Positions 21,497 to 32,975 of a stretch of DNA of 64,000 bases are shown in pieces. Each line of letters opens with the position of its first letter. Positions within the stretch are counted from its first letter, which is position 1. The stretch covers positions 992,001-1,056,000 of the forward strand of contig JALRME010000006.1 of NCBI GenBank assembly GCA_026120035.1. Direction: 5' to 3'. The translations under genes and the position numbers were made by a program. The stretch is from Coleophoma eucalyptorum (taxonomy: Eukaryota > Ascomycota > Leotiomycetes > Helotiales > Dermateaceae). The notes beneath the pieces were generated by a model. It saw only the letters and a list, made by a program, of their open reading frames with translations. It was not told where the DNA came from and did no database searches.

Positions 21497-24400
21497 GATG
21501 ATAGATTTTGGAAGAGTTGTCTACTGAAAGTAATTGACTGGAGTTTGTTGGATTTTGCAAGTGGAAACTTATTGAAAGTACGAGAGACTGTTTTGAGCAA
21601 TGAATGTGGAACGACTGAGCGTTTTTGAAAGAATGTGTACAAGAGAATGAGAGATCTGAAGACTGATGATGAGAGGAAAAAAGAGTGGTTGCAAGTCAAG
21701 TATTTATTCTTCTCCAGCCATGACTGCCTCGTCCAGACTTCTCGATGCATCCCAACGAACCCCGTGCCTGTGTAAAGGGTGAATGGCCCTATCTCGTAAT
21801 TACTGCGAGGTCGTTTCCCTCAAAACTAGATTTGGCCCAGCCCACGAGTACCAATGCGGTGTGGAAAGGAAAAAACAAGAGCCAAAACCAAGCTTCCAAT
21901 ATCATCACATTGATTGCAGCCATTCTGCCACGGAACCCCCGGGTGAAGGGAGCATGCCTCCTAGTAGAGATTCGAAGCAGCAAAGAACATAGAGCACTTC
22001 GCAAATTTGGTAGCTGTGACGGTTGATGGCAGGCAACTTTAATTTCCTCTATAATATCGACGTCTTGGTGTTCGGAGACTGCCTATTAGCAGTGTTTGGC
22101 GATTGGAGCCAAGGCCACTGGCCAAGAGATTCTCGTGTTGGCAGTCCATCAAGACGCTTAGTTGTCTACCAGATCCTGCTCAATCTGAAAGGATCACCCT
22201 CGGCACAAAAGAGCAAGATGCATATCAAATACCTATCAAATGACACGTTTTGAGAGTTTCTAGGTTCGACGGGAGGAAGAATAACTTGAACTTTGGTCTA
22301 TATTGCTAAAATGGCGTGTTGTAGCTGATTAACCTTTCGCGATCATCACCCAGAGAAGGCTGCAATCTGGTTGCAATATTCTCCGATAAACATTCGACAA
22401 TAGGGGAATTTGGGGATCCATTTTTCCTGTCAATGACAGTAGCCCTCATCATTCGGACCAACTGCCCAAATCGAACGAGCAGAAATAAGGTTGAATTCAT
22501 GCATACCTCAAAGGGCCGCCCAGTCCATTCGGATTCGATCTCGGACGAAATAGATTCAGAACAGCGGATCATACCCACCTGGAAACAATCCCACCACAAA
22601 GCAAGCCATCATTCCACCTTGTTAATAAAACCATAGGTTAAGGGGTGTATCAAGATGACTGAAGCGAGCATTGGCAGTGAGGCTTGTCAACACCATGAAA
22701 CTAGGCGGGAAGAATTACCGAGGACCATAAGGTAGGCACACTTTACACGAACCACCTAGACTCTTGGAGTTTCTAGGCACGGAAGGATCAAAATTTAGCC
22801 ATCCTATTCGGGGTTTTAATTTATGTGCGCTGTATGGCGAATGTTCGGCTTGTTTATCATCGCTACTGGGTTTGCTAGTATTGGCTCGGGTGCACTGTCC
22901 AGACCATCGTATAGGTCAGACAATTCTTGTGACTGGGCATCATGGGACTTTCTTTTCATGATCAGACCAGAATAAGTTGTGGATTTTCGTGCTAATCCAA
23001 GGAAACTTCGCTTGTAGATCGAGTTCCGGTGTAGATGCTCGCTGAATATTGGTGGGGAAAACATGTATTTTTCAGCTTGCCAATGCTATGTACAGCTCCA
23101 AATTTTATAGTGTAGACCTTGAAGTGTTCCAGGTACTCAATTTAACTGACTCTATTCTTTTTGTCTCGTTCAGGTACAATGGAACTTAGCTAGTAGATCC
23201 AGGGGAAAGGCTAGCTACGGCGAATTCAGCATAAAGCCAAGGTCTCTTTACAGGCTTGTTACCAGACCAAGTCAGATGATTTATTAGACCACAAGGTCTT
23301 ACTAGTTCAGGACGAAGTCAAAACCACACGAACTATACTTTGGAGTTCAATATTGTACAATTAGTACCGATGCTATGCCGTACGAACGAACGCAGCTGTC
23401 TTTTTACCTTTTGGGTGGTTCTGAATCATGGGTCAACTCTTAAAAGTTACCCGCGAACTGCGGAGTAAGGGTTCTAGACCAGTGAACTCCTTCAGGCAAT
23501 ATATAACTCTTGGAACCGTTTGCAGTTGCAGCAGTGACACTTCAAATACGAGACTGTTCGGATGTGATCACACTAAATGAGTACAGCCACTTCTTTTCAC
23601 AAGGAAATTGGGTTATGCACTTGTCCTATAGAAATTGCACATAGAAAGATAATTAGGAAGGAGACAAGTCTTTGCCACTTAACTTTCTTGCCAATTCATT
23701 TTACAGAAATGTCTATGCCGAGCCGCCAACCGAAGTGAAAATGCAGTCCAATTCAAGCAGCACTCGACCCATAGCCACATGACTTATTTGTGCATCCTGA
23801 AATGGCCAATCATACAGAAGCATTATCCACGGTGGCATGAGAAATACAACAGATCTAGTGGCATCTTCCGAGCCGAGCAAACGACGGCTATAAGTACTTA
23901 GCCTTTCCCTTTCTAAGGTGTAAGTATTCCACTCAAACCACTCCCAACTCATTCACATATTCACATGAACTACTCGACTACTATACCATAAATTCCTCAT
24001 TATCTTAACATATGACAATGATGTTTTGAAAAACAGAACGGAAAGAAGAGTTTAATTTCATAATTTTTACACAAGGTGGTTTTGCAGTTATTTGCATACG
24101 ATCCTAGCCAGAGTCAGAATCTCGATTTAACAAAACAAGGTATGTAACCACAAATCTAAACGCCCTCAAAAATCATGATCAAGATTGATCGAGATGTTTG
24201 CAAGTATGAACATATCTACCAAATTGGTTCGTTTCGAGACGCGAAAAAAGGAGCTTAAAATAGTCTAAGTTATCTTTAACTTTTAAGCTACTCGAATCTG
24301 CGACAAACTCTCTTACTCTCCAAGCTTCTGGTTTTTGTAACAAGACGAAAATTTTTGCAGAAGTATAAGAAATAGACTTATTACTACCTCAGTTCTGTTG

Positions 24401-24687
24401 GGCAAAATCTTTTTATCAGCCCTGGGTATCCCTTGCTTACTGTGTGATTATTAGCCTCACTAGTATATTCTCATAGAACCAAAAGTTTAAAAAAGTTGTA
24501 ACGAGGCGTTAAGACATGTAGCAAATTTGGTGTAATGTTTGCTTCCTTATTTTACAACTTCAGGCAATACGCATAGTAGAGGGTTACTTAGCAGAGAGAG
24601 GTGAATTGCCATTATTTGTATTTAGTATTTATAGATTAACATGACATTACTTGTTTATCATGGGCTTGAACTTGCAAACCGTGTCGC
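21497..24687. other. Long AT-rich spacer, no gene seen
   Basis: A 3.2-kb spacer between two secreted enzyme genes on the minus strand. The pectate lyase promoter lies at its left end, with an AATAAATA-like element about 205 bp upstream of the start. Open frames are short and random in composition, and none resembles a known domain. The part 24000-24660 is strongly AT-rich. I found no terminal repeats or transposase remnants by eye. Confidence 0.55.
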
Positions 24688-26328
24688 CTATGCCACAGTA
24701 GCATACCACTTGATCTCCGCTCCAGGCATGATCTTTACAGGTGGAGTCTTTCCCTGCGGGCCCCTCATACTGACTTGACCGACACCGTTTATAAACAGCG
24801 TCCTTGTACTAGTATCTTCGTCAAACATAACATTAGGGTCCGTCTTCACTGGATGGCACATCGGTGTGATGCCGTTATTCATAAGAGCAAGGCCGAGTCG
24901 ATCTCCAGCCGCAACCGTGGCATTCTTTACGGGAACTCGAAGGACAGCCATGGAAGCGGTGACTTCTGATGGCAAGAAATTTACGGTTGCCAGCGTCTCC
25001 CACACGTAACGAGGCGTGAAGAAGTTTGTATTATTGCTGTATCGGAAGACGGTCGCGGTCAGATTCCCATTTGCTGAATCGGCTGCCATGTTGAAGCCGA
25101 CCTCGGTTAGAGAACCGCTCTTGGACGACGCCCAGGTCTGGTAGAGCTGGTACTGTGGAAGGTCGCAAACCACCGTGTACCCCTGATCAGTTTCTCCCGA
25201 TCCATCAGTCGACGTCAACGCGCGCCCTGCAGTGGCGGTGCTGTTTCCTGGAGCAAGGGTTATGGTCTTTTGATTGCCGGCTGTACAGTCAATGTCTTGC
25301 ACTGAGCCGTCAGAGTTGAAAGACAGGGGCTGGAAGTCGTGTCCGTGGATTCCTGTTCGGATACCCGTGATGGCTCCCGGTGCATCGCTAAAGGTATCTG
25401 CTTGATGCAGATAAGTTGTCGGGCCTCCGGATGAAGATGGGAGAACCAGAACGCCGGTGGTTTGCCCACTGCAGGTATCAGCGCTGATGATCTGGCGTTG
25501 CCATGGTCCTTGAATACTAGTCGATCGATAAACAATCAGGAGAGTTCCGGTGCAGAAGCCGCATGTGTTTGATGCTGTGACGTAGAAGTAGTCACCCCTC
25601 TGCCAGATATCAGGCGATTCTGCTTCATAGTCTACCAAGTCTCCCACAGGCATAATTTGGGTCGCTTCCCCAGTTGTATTTTTTAAGTCTGCAGTAAGTT
25701 GCTGGACGTAGATACTTTGTTGGAACGGCGGCCAGATTGAAGCGCCAGTTGTAGTGAAGTCAAGAAGCGAGTAGGCTAAATAGCCAGTGCCGTTAATGAC
25801 CTCAACGCTGAAGTCTCCAGCCATTGTTGCAGGCCCCTGGACACCGACTACAGCTCTCTCTGATGATTGAACATATCCACTAGTTGCACTTTTGCTGGTG
25901 AAGAGTGCATAGCCTGGAGCTTGTGCATTTACCCATAAGATATATTCTTGGTCTGCCTCATTGTAGAGAATATGAGGACGGCCACAATTGCCTGTCAAAG
26001 ATCCACCACACAGAGCTGCAATCTCAGTGGTGTTGGGATCGAATAAGTAGCCATTGTTCTCCCAGTGCACCAAATCTGGTGACGAGTAGGACAAGATGCC
26101 ACAGAATTCTTCAGCACATGCAAAGCTTAGTCCATACCAGACGTACGTGCCGTTGAAGAAGTCAATCTTCCCACTGGTTGAATCAATTGCATTTCCGTCA
26201 GTGTCGAAGATGTAATTATTACCATTGGTAAAGGTTGCAGTGATGTCCGCGGCTGAGACGGCGGTGAGACGGAGGAGCGTGAGAGGTAGGATGGCCAGCC
26301 AGGCATTGGCGAGGAGTAGCTTCAACAT
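24688..26328 (-). CDS. Secreted glycoside hydrolase, GH43-type five-bladed propeller
   Basis: An intronless gene of 546 residues. I start at the ATG at 26328; the open frame extends five codons further upstream without an ATG. A signal peptide occupies about residues 1-27. The propeller is seen in 'FFNGTYVWYGLSF', 'GILSYSSPDLVHWENNGYLF', 'GRPHILYNEADQEYILWVNA' and 'AESPDIWQRGDYFYVTASNTCGFC', a layout like that of GH43 subfamily exo-beta-1,3-galactanases. A beta-rich C-terminal region follows (about 380-546). Many Asn-x-Ser/Thr sites suggest glycosylation. It likely removes sugars from plant galactan or arabinogalactan side chains. The acid and base residues cannot be assigned with certainty by eye, so substrate and even activity remain inference. 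Confidence 0.8.
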   Translation of the reverse strand: MLKLLLANAWLAILPLTLLRLTAVSAADITATFTNGNNYIFDTDGNAIDSTSGKIDFFNGTYVWYGLSFACAEEFCGILSYSSPDLVHWENNGYLFDPNTTEIAALCGGSLTGNCGRPHILYNEADQEYILWVNAQAPGYALFTSKSATSGYVQSSERAVVGVQGPATMAGDFSVEVINGTGYLAYSLLDFTTTGASIWPPFQQSIYVQQLTADLKNTTGEATQIMPVGDLVDYEAESPDIWQRGDYFYVTASNTCGFCTGTLLIVYRSTSIQGPWQRQIISADTCSGQTTGVLVLPSSSGGPTTYLHQADTFSDAPGAITGIRTGIHGHDFQPLSFNSDGSVQDIDCTAGNQKTITLAPGNSTATAGRALTSTDGSGETDQGYTVVCDLPQYQLYQTWASSKSGSLTEVGFNMAADSANGNLTATVFRYSNNTNFFTPRYVWETLATVNFLPSEVTASMAVLRVPVKNATVAAGDRLGLALMNNGITPMCHPVKTDPNVMFDEDTSTRTLFINGVGQVSMRGPQGKTPPVKIMPGAEIKWYATVA

Positions 26329-28009
26329 TATGAGAAATCCCACGTCAGGTCAGAACAATGAGATGACACGATGGGACGGAGAAGAAGATCAGCTGGGAAT
26401 AGAGAAGGAACAAAAGGAAAACCCCATTGCAACAAGGCAGAGGTTGTTTTAATACTACTGGCCCTCGAAGTCAAGTCCAGTCGGCTAAATCCAGAGGTCT
26501 AATGCACATAGCTATCCCCCAAGGCCCTCCCTGCTAGCAAAACGCCATGTCCGTCCGCCCTAGTTGGGTCCTCGGGCACTTTGCACCATCGTGTCTCAAC
26601 TGTGCTGGACTTGTGCCGATCGAGACTACCGCAACTGGGGAGCCATAGTGGACGGTCGCTTGGGAGTGGACGTCTTATTTCACGAGGCCGGCGATAGTGG
26701 ACGACGGCAGGGAATATTCGGGGTATGTATGCAGCAACCTAGAAATTTCTGGAGAACTGGGGAAGGAAATGTTCCCCGGCATCGGCTTGGAGCGGGGAAG
26801 CAGAGCAAATTTTCGTCGTCCTTTGACCGGAGCAATGGAGATGCGTGGAGCCATTCTCTTCTTTCGGTTGCAGCACTGAGAAGGCGACGGGTGAACGAGA
26901 AGCGAGCATGTAATGGAGTTTCCAAACATAATTGAGTTGCCAAGCACAAGAGGTATGCATGGATACCGGATGTGGAGAGGTAAAGCCGCATTAGGGTTCC
27001 TGTTTGTGCTGATAAACTTGTGGATCGGGCCATGCCTGTCTTAACGATGTTGATATCCATTGTAACCGGAGATTAGGCCTCATTGTTCCCCAGAGTACCC
27101 AAGAGTCTCTAAGCCAATTTGGATGAATGTTTACTGGTTCGGCCTTGAATATTATCTACACCCAGCCTAGTAGCAGTAAAAGATATGCACTCGTTGGTCC
27201 CGAGAACGCTGCAGTAGATGCGTTCTTGCAAAGATCTTACGTCAGGATTCGATTTTCTCTTAATAATTTTCTCCACCACGCAGGGCGAATCTAGGCAGAA
27301 GCGGTGTGGCATATTGCGAATATTAACTTGGCGCTTCGAATTGGTTCCCAATGATCTCAGAGACACGACCCCGTTCACGTACTTAAGAGGCGTCTCGGCT
27401 GCTTCGAGCGCGGAGACTGTAGCTTAATTTACATACACATTGCATCACTAGGCTGTCCTTCGTCACATATGTGTCTAACACGTTAGTTGAATTCCATGTA
27501 TCGATCTAGGATCTATATGATTATAAAAGTCACACATGACTTCGAGTCTGGTGGGGAAAAGAATCCTTCATCGTTGCCGGGGGCCGAGCTCGTTCGGCAA
27601 GAGAGCTGCTTTTAAACATCGTATTTGCCGAACACTATGGCATATAGCATTTAACTGCCGTCATCATCGTATTATACCTGGGTTCGAGCTGGGAAGTGCA
27701 TGGAAAGTCTCCTGGTAACCTTGTGGATACTAAGCAATCAATAAATCAAAGTCACAGAGCTTTGATGGAAGGAGAGCCATCTGAAAAGCTTGGCACGTAA
27801 AACGCAAAACGAGTAAACGCGAAGCGAAAGCGGCAACTATCTATGTGCCGAAGCCGTTGACATAATAACGAGCAGACGCCTGGAGCCAGAAATAACGCCA
27901 TGCTTAAAGATCTTGCAGAGAACAGCGCTTGTTTGTCCTGCACAAGAAGATAATCAACATAAGAGGATTGGGATCCGTAGGAGTGTCAGAAGACTAGGTA
28001 GAGAGCCTT
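26329..28009. other. Intergenic, no gene seen
   Basis: Between the GH43-type gene and the cyclophilin gene, both on the minus strand. The right part is 3' flank of the cyclophilin gene; the left part holds the GH43-type promoter. Several overlapping frames of 60-126 codons at 26560-27060 on both strands look random and have no domain resemblance. Confidence 0.5.
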
Positions 28010-28637
28010 TCAAGTAAAGCTCTGGGCCTTGACAATCATGACTTCCTTCACGGGTCTATCCAGCTCGCCTGTCTTCACAGACCCAAGTTTATCGACGACA
28101 TTCATACCATCCACGACCTGGCCGAAGATAGTGTGCTTTCCATCCAAGTGTCCACAAGCATCCAATGTAATGAAGAACTGGCTTCCATTCGTCTTCGGAC
28201 CACTGTTCGCCATGCTCAAGACACCTTTGCGGTCGTGATGCAGACTGGCGTCGAATTCATCTTCAAATTTCTTGCCCCATATGGATTTTCCTCCGGTACC
28301 ATCTTGACGCGTGAAATCTCCACCTTGAATCATGAAGCCGGGAATGATACGGTGGAAGGGGCAATTGTCATATTTGTGGGTATCGCATAGAGTCGCGAAG
28401 TTCTTGCACGCCTGCCAAAGGAAATGATTCTTAGTGCACATCCTGCCTCTCGGATCGTTTCTATATAGAACTCACCTTTGGCGCCTTTTCAGGATACAAG
28501 GCTATGGTTATATCGCCCAGGTTTGTCGTTAGGACAACGCCTGTTGCTGGGGGTCCTTCTTCAACATTGGGGTCTGCTGCTGATGAGCTCTCAGAGTCCT
28601 TGTCTCCAGACTTGAAGAGTTTCTTGAAGAATCCCAT
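28010..28637 (-). CDS. Peptidyl-prolyl cis-trans isomerase, cyclophilin (PPIL3-like)
   Basis: Two exons (28637-28476, 28411-28010) give 187 residues. The intron has a GTGAGT donor and a GGCAG acceptor. The cyclophilin domain begins at about residue 34 ('[31 protein letters not shown]'). It carries the catalytic segments '[15 protein letters not shown]' (active-site Arg), '[20 protein letters not shown]' and '[15 protein letters not shown]'. The nearest type is PPIL3, an RNA-splicing-associated cyclophilin, as suggested by the block '[13 protein letters not shown]'. The usual PPIL3 protein starts almost at the domain. This one has a 33-residue extension ([14 protein letters not shown], then an acidic, Ser-rich stretch). 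The role as a proline isomerase aiding protein folding is family knowledge; spliceosome association is inference. Confidence 0.9.
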
Positions 28638-29367
28638 TTTCGCAGATCGATTGATTAATTGATTGGCTGTTGATTCGATGCTGGTTTGGCAATGGTGATT
28701 GATGAGGCCTTAACTGTCTAAGGGCCTTGCTTTATTTGTTTCGCTGGGCTTATTTTTGGGGGGAAGCGCTCAGGAGTCGTGACGCACTGGATTAAGGTTA
28801 GCGCGATAGCTTGTTCGCTTGGAAGCACCTTTATTTCAGTTGGTAGGGGTAAATTATAGGTAAGGTTAAGGCAAGGTACTACTGTACCCTGCCTCTACCA
28901 AAGGGACTGTGTATAGTAAGGTTGGGATATAGCACAAAGTCAGATTGGGTAATATGCATTGCTGCCCTCGAATTGTCTTAGGGCGAGCGTAGAAAGTATG
29001 CCCCATAGCTTTATGAATTTAGTGACTCTGTCGCTTCAATACCCTATAATTTAGCGGCTGCAGTGCTAATTTAGCTCTGCTTTAGGTTAGTATATTAGAG
29101 GAACACACCCACAAACCCAGAGACATAGCTATGCAGACTCAGGTCAACTCACTGCAAGTCACCTCGGCGCAATACCGTCAACCACTATTCTCTACTCTTC
29201 GTGCAATTTTCTTCTTATTTTTTTTTATTTGCCTTGAGTCTGTACATGGTCTCGATTGCTTATGCGTCTTTCGTATTTACAGTGCGAATTCTGCTTCCAT
29301 TTTTCCTGTTTTCTTCGAGGGACCTCTCGAGCTTACAGGCGGTGTGCTTCCCAAAGCCTTGCAGCAT
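28638..29367. other. Intergenic, no gene seen
   Basis: Promoter of the cyclophilin gene at left and 3' flank of the FAH-family gene at right. Stretches of TA-rich 'TTAGGTTAG'-like sequence occur near 28860-28880 and 29085-29100, but not as an ordered array. No gene is recognised. Confidence 0.5.
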
Positions 29368-30595
29368 TTATTCCAGCTGAATCGGTCCTTCTTGTACAAC
29401 AGGGTTGACAAGTGTCCCCAGACCGTGGCTAATGCTTACTCGCAGATTGCAGCCATCTGCAAGATATATGGGTGGATTATAGCTGTGGCCAATTCCACTC
29501 GGTGTACCCGTCAAGATGACCGTGCCTTTTCTCAAGGTTGTGCCCTGTTGCTGAATCAGCCTTCTGCTTCTGGGAAACATTGCACCAGAACTTACAATGG
29601 AAAGATATGAGATGACCTCTGGAACACTGAATATCATGTTTCGGGCTGGCTGATCCTGCATGACCTTATCGTTCAAGGTTGTCTTCAATAAGAGCACCGA
29701 AGGGTCTGGTACTGCCTGGGCTGAGACTAAACATGGTCCCATTGGCGCGAATCCATCAAATCCTTTGGAATATCCCCATTGGGACCCTCTCCCTTGGATG
29801 ATGCGAGCAGTAATGTCATTGGCCGTCATGTAGCCAAGTACATAATCCAGGGCTTTAGCTGGAGAAACATTCTTACAGTCTTTGCCTATGACAACCGCAA
29901 GCTCGACTTCTGGGTCTGATTCTTGGGCGACTTGATTTGGAATTATAATGGGCGACATGGGCCCGTGAACACAGGTATCTGGTTTGAAGAATATCTCAGG
30001 ATACTTTGGCAATGCCAGCTTCATCTCGGCCTGAAACTGTCAGCCTGATATCATTCCAATGTGGAATCAAACCTACTGCATGATCGGTATAGTTGAGTCC
30101 AACACATCGGATGGTCCCCACCTCTGCCGGTGTTAATGGAGAAAGAATCTATTTGTCTCGTGTTAGTTGTGAGTTTTGAGTTTCATAATCCATTTCATCT
30201 GAAGTAATTCTTTTTTAAGAAGTTGATGTGGCTTTCGCACTGTCGCTAGACAGACCGAACAAGGATCAAGACACAAGTACTCACAGTCTTTGCCTTCTTC
30301 GTCTCTCCGGTGAACTTTGCACCAGCAGTTAAGCCAGAGCTCGTGTCGAGGATATTTATCGCCACGTCGTGTCCATCTAATATGGCAATGCCAACTGCAA
30401 ATTTCAGACACAATCAAAGGAATATTCTGGAGAACTCACCATCAATTTCTGCTTCTACAGGCTCTCCGCAGTATTCTTGGCCATCTTCCGCGACAAAGCG
30501 CACGAATCTTTTCCAAACCTAGACACTGGCTCAGCTTTTGATGTCAAGATCGGACTCTCCATACTCACTGGCTGCGTGGGTATTGGTGAAGACAT
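29368..30595 (-). CDS. Fumarylacetoacetate hydrolase (FAH) family protein
   Basis: Six exons (30595-30569, 30518-30440, 30394-30285, 30148-30077, 30030-29596, 29550-29368) join in frame to 301 residues. The FAH fold is shown by 'GTIRCVGLNYTDHA', 'PEIFFKPDTCVHGP', 'DPEVELAVVIGKDCKN', 'GYMTANDITAR', 'SKGFDGFAPMGPCL' and 'GTVILTGTPSGIG'. In this family the Glu-Val-Glu and Asp positions hold a divalent metal. Members cleave C-C bonds of 2,4-dioxo acids, hydrate or decarboxylate related keto acids, or act on ring-cleavage products. The last intron (45 bp) has no stop and is a multiple of three, so it is easily mistaken for coding sequence; removing it restores 'SYLSIQQGTTLRKG'. The gene is divergent from the MFS transporter gene and belongs to the putative catabolic cluster. 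Confidence 0.88.
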
Positions 30596-31029
30596 TTTTG
30601 TTTTTCAGCGTCTCTAGAATTCAGCGCAATTTATAAGATCAAATCTCTCGTTCCATTACTTTCCTGGTTGGCAAGCTCGTTTCGGCTGTATCGCGATCTT
30701 TGCCGCCTGCAACAAGGATCCCACCTATGATGGTTGTTTACTCGGCCAACTCGCCCGATAGCAATGCGATCCCTCGCAGTTTATCAGTTGATTGGATGAG
30801 CCGCTTGCGCTGGCCGATGTCCGTCATGATTGATTATGTTGATACAATGCCGATCAATCTATCAACATGCCTGCTATCTTCGGATCTCAAGTCTATCTTC
30901 GTGCGATAACAAGCTGCACGAAGTATTGTAATCCTGATAAGATCATGGACTGTGGTGAATATAACGAAGCAGCTGGGACCTTAATTTCTGCACAAGGATC
31001 ACCCTCTTCTGTCTTCACTCGCACTGGTC
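30596..31029. promoter_or_regulatory. Shared divergent promoter of the FAH-family and MFS genes
   Basis: Only 434 bp separate the two start codons, so transcription of both genes probably uses shared control sequence. It contains a 9-bp inverted repeat (30836-30868) and scattered CGG/CCG triplets. No factor can be assigned. Confidence 0.6.
30836..30868. repeat. 9-bp inverted repeat in the divergent promoter
   Basis: ATGTTGATA at 30836-30844 and its exact reverse complement TATCAACAT at 30860-30868 flank a 15-bp spacer. The position midway between two divergent genes suggests an operator-like site. Coincidence is quite possible at this arm length. Confidence 0.5.
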
Positions 31030-32658
31030 ATGAAAGAAGATCTAGATACAAAGGCGGAGCCCAGCGCTGAGGCTCAAGTTGCAGCTAATGATGAAGCCAC
31101 TCAAGATAGTGTTTTGTACATTGATCGGGTTGCCGAAGGAAAATTACTGCGAAAGCTGGATATGTACCTGGCACCAGTGATGACCATAATCTTTCTTACG
31201 GCATACCTCGATAGATCGAACATTGGAAATGCCGCATCTGCTGGCATGACAGCTGATCTGAATTTGAAAGGCAACCAACTTGGGAGTAAGTTATGCTCGA
31301 ATCTTCGCCCCAATTGTCTTACTAACAGACACGTAGATGCTGTGACTCTGTTTTATGTTCTTTACGTTTCCTTTGAGGTCCCATGCTCGATCGTTGTCAA
31401 GAAATTCCATCCTAGTACGTTCCATGTATTAGGAATACTGACCCAGTAGCTAAACTCTTTCGATAGGACGAATGATTCCAGCACTGATGTTCTGTTGGGC
31501 AATTGTAATTATTGGTACAGGCTTTATGAAAACAGCAAGCCAGCTTTACGCTTCCCGGTTACTTCTTGGTCTTTTCGAATCCGGCATGTTTCCATGTTTA
31601 GCGCTCTACCTCAGTACTTTTTACCAACCAAAAGAACAGGCACTTAGAGTATCGTACCTTTTTGTCTCAGCCGCTCTTGCAGGTGCCTTTGGAGGTCTAT
31701 TCGCATATGCGATTCTGAAAATGGATGGCGTAGGCGGTATGGCAGGATGGCGTTGGTTGTTCATTATCGAAGGGTGCGCTAGCGTTGCTATTTCAGCTGG
31801 AATCTACTTCTGTCTCCCTGATGATTTCGAATCGGCACGATTCTTAAATGAAGACGATCGAAAACTGATGCGGATCCGAGCCGAGATTAATACTCGCTAT
31901 AATGGACATCCAGAGTTTGAATGGAAAGAAGTTAGAAAGGCAGTCACGGATCCAAAGCTGTGGATCAGTTGTTGGAGTCAGTTCATGGGTGATATATGCT
32001 CTTTCGGCCTATCCACCTTCCTACCATTAATCATAAAGGCTTTCGGCTATGGAACAGTCGCGACACAATTATTGACGATACCAATCTACGTGTTCGCCGC
32101 CGGCTGTTACATCTTCATATCCTGGATGTCAGATCGGTTCAACCGGCGTGTCGCATTTATGTTGCCAGGTGTTCTTGTTACAGCCATCGGTTATGCGCTC
32201 CAGCTAGGTGTTCCCGTCCACCAAAGGGGTGTACTATACTTCTCGATATTCCTCATTGCCCCAGGTATTTATATCATGGTTGGCTTGAATTGTACTTGGC
32301 TTTTGAACAGCCATGCCGGGTATTACAAGCGAGCGACGGCAGTTGGTTTCAACCAGACTATTGGAAACTGTGCTGGTCTTGTCGTAAGTCATACCCCATA
32401 TCTACCTCTTGGATATTTGCTAATTTTGCCATATAGGTTGGTCAAATTTTCAAGACTGCTGTGCATGGCAAATATAGCCTTGGTCTTAGCATCTCGCTGG
32501 GGGCTGTCTTGCTAGGTGGTTGTGGGCATATCGCTCTCTTCTTCCTGCTGAGAAGTCAGAACAGGAAGAGAGACGCTATGACTACAGAAGAGAAGGAACA
32601 GGCAATCAAGGACGGTAAAATTGGCGATTTTCATCCTGATTATCGGTATGCGTTGTAG
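31030..32658 (+). CDS. MFS transporter, anion:cation symporter (Dal5-like) family
   Basis: Four exons (31030-31285, 31337-31414, 31467-32383, 32437-32658) give 490 residues. After a charged N-terminus comes 'KLLRKLDMYLAPVMTIIFLTAYLDRSNIGNA', the typical start of ACS-type transporters. There follow the usual blocks 'TLFYVLYVSFEVPCSIVVKKFHP', 'SRLLLGLFESGMFPCLALYLSTFY', 'GWRWLFIIEGCASV' and, after the central loop, 'TAVGFNQTIGNCAGLVVGQIF'. About twelve spans are expected in the plasma membrane. Family members import organic anions such as allantoate, nicotinate, pantothenate or aromatic acids. The setting beside the FAH-family and epoxide hydrolase genes suggests uptake of the cluster's substrate, which is inference. 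Confidence 0.9.
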
Positions 32659-32846
32659 TTGTCCCATAATTCATTAGGCAATCCTCATTCGCGCGGTGGA
32701 GAGTCGAGATTACCATGATAACCATAGACATTGGTACGACTTATGCGGCAGTGACCTCTTCCTTGAGAACAATTCCACATTAGTAATCCATTCGATAAAT
32801 TATCGTTCATTCCAGAGTGCTATTACTCATTGAAAGCGAGGCAACT

Positions 32847-32862
32847 TTGCCGAATTCGGCAA
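32847..32862. promoter_or_regulatory. Perfect 16-bp palindrome upstream of the epoxide hydrolase
   Basis: TTGCCGAATTCGGCAA is a perfect palindrome containing CCG-N4-CGG, the everted triplet arrangement used by many Zn2Cys6 regulators. It lies 114-129 bp upstream of the epoxide hydrolase start. With random bases one perfect 16-bp palindrome is expected in about 65 kb, so position and CGG content, not mere existence, make it interesting. Confidence 0.45.
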
Positions 32863-32975
32863 GCAAGTATTACACCCGTGAAACTCAAATCCAAACCCCG
32901 CATCTCAGCCCGAATCAATAACTATCAGGGTACAGATTTTAAACATCAGAATATTAACATTGAAATATAGACATC

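Noticed and set aside
26560..27060. Several overlapping frames of 60-126 codons on both strands
   Set aside because: They overlap one another in different frames without any family resemblance; random open frames.
28860..29100. TTAGG-like sequences resembling telomere repeats
   Set aside because: Isolated and irregular copies, not an ordered TTAGGG array.
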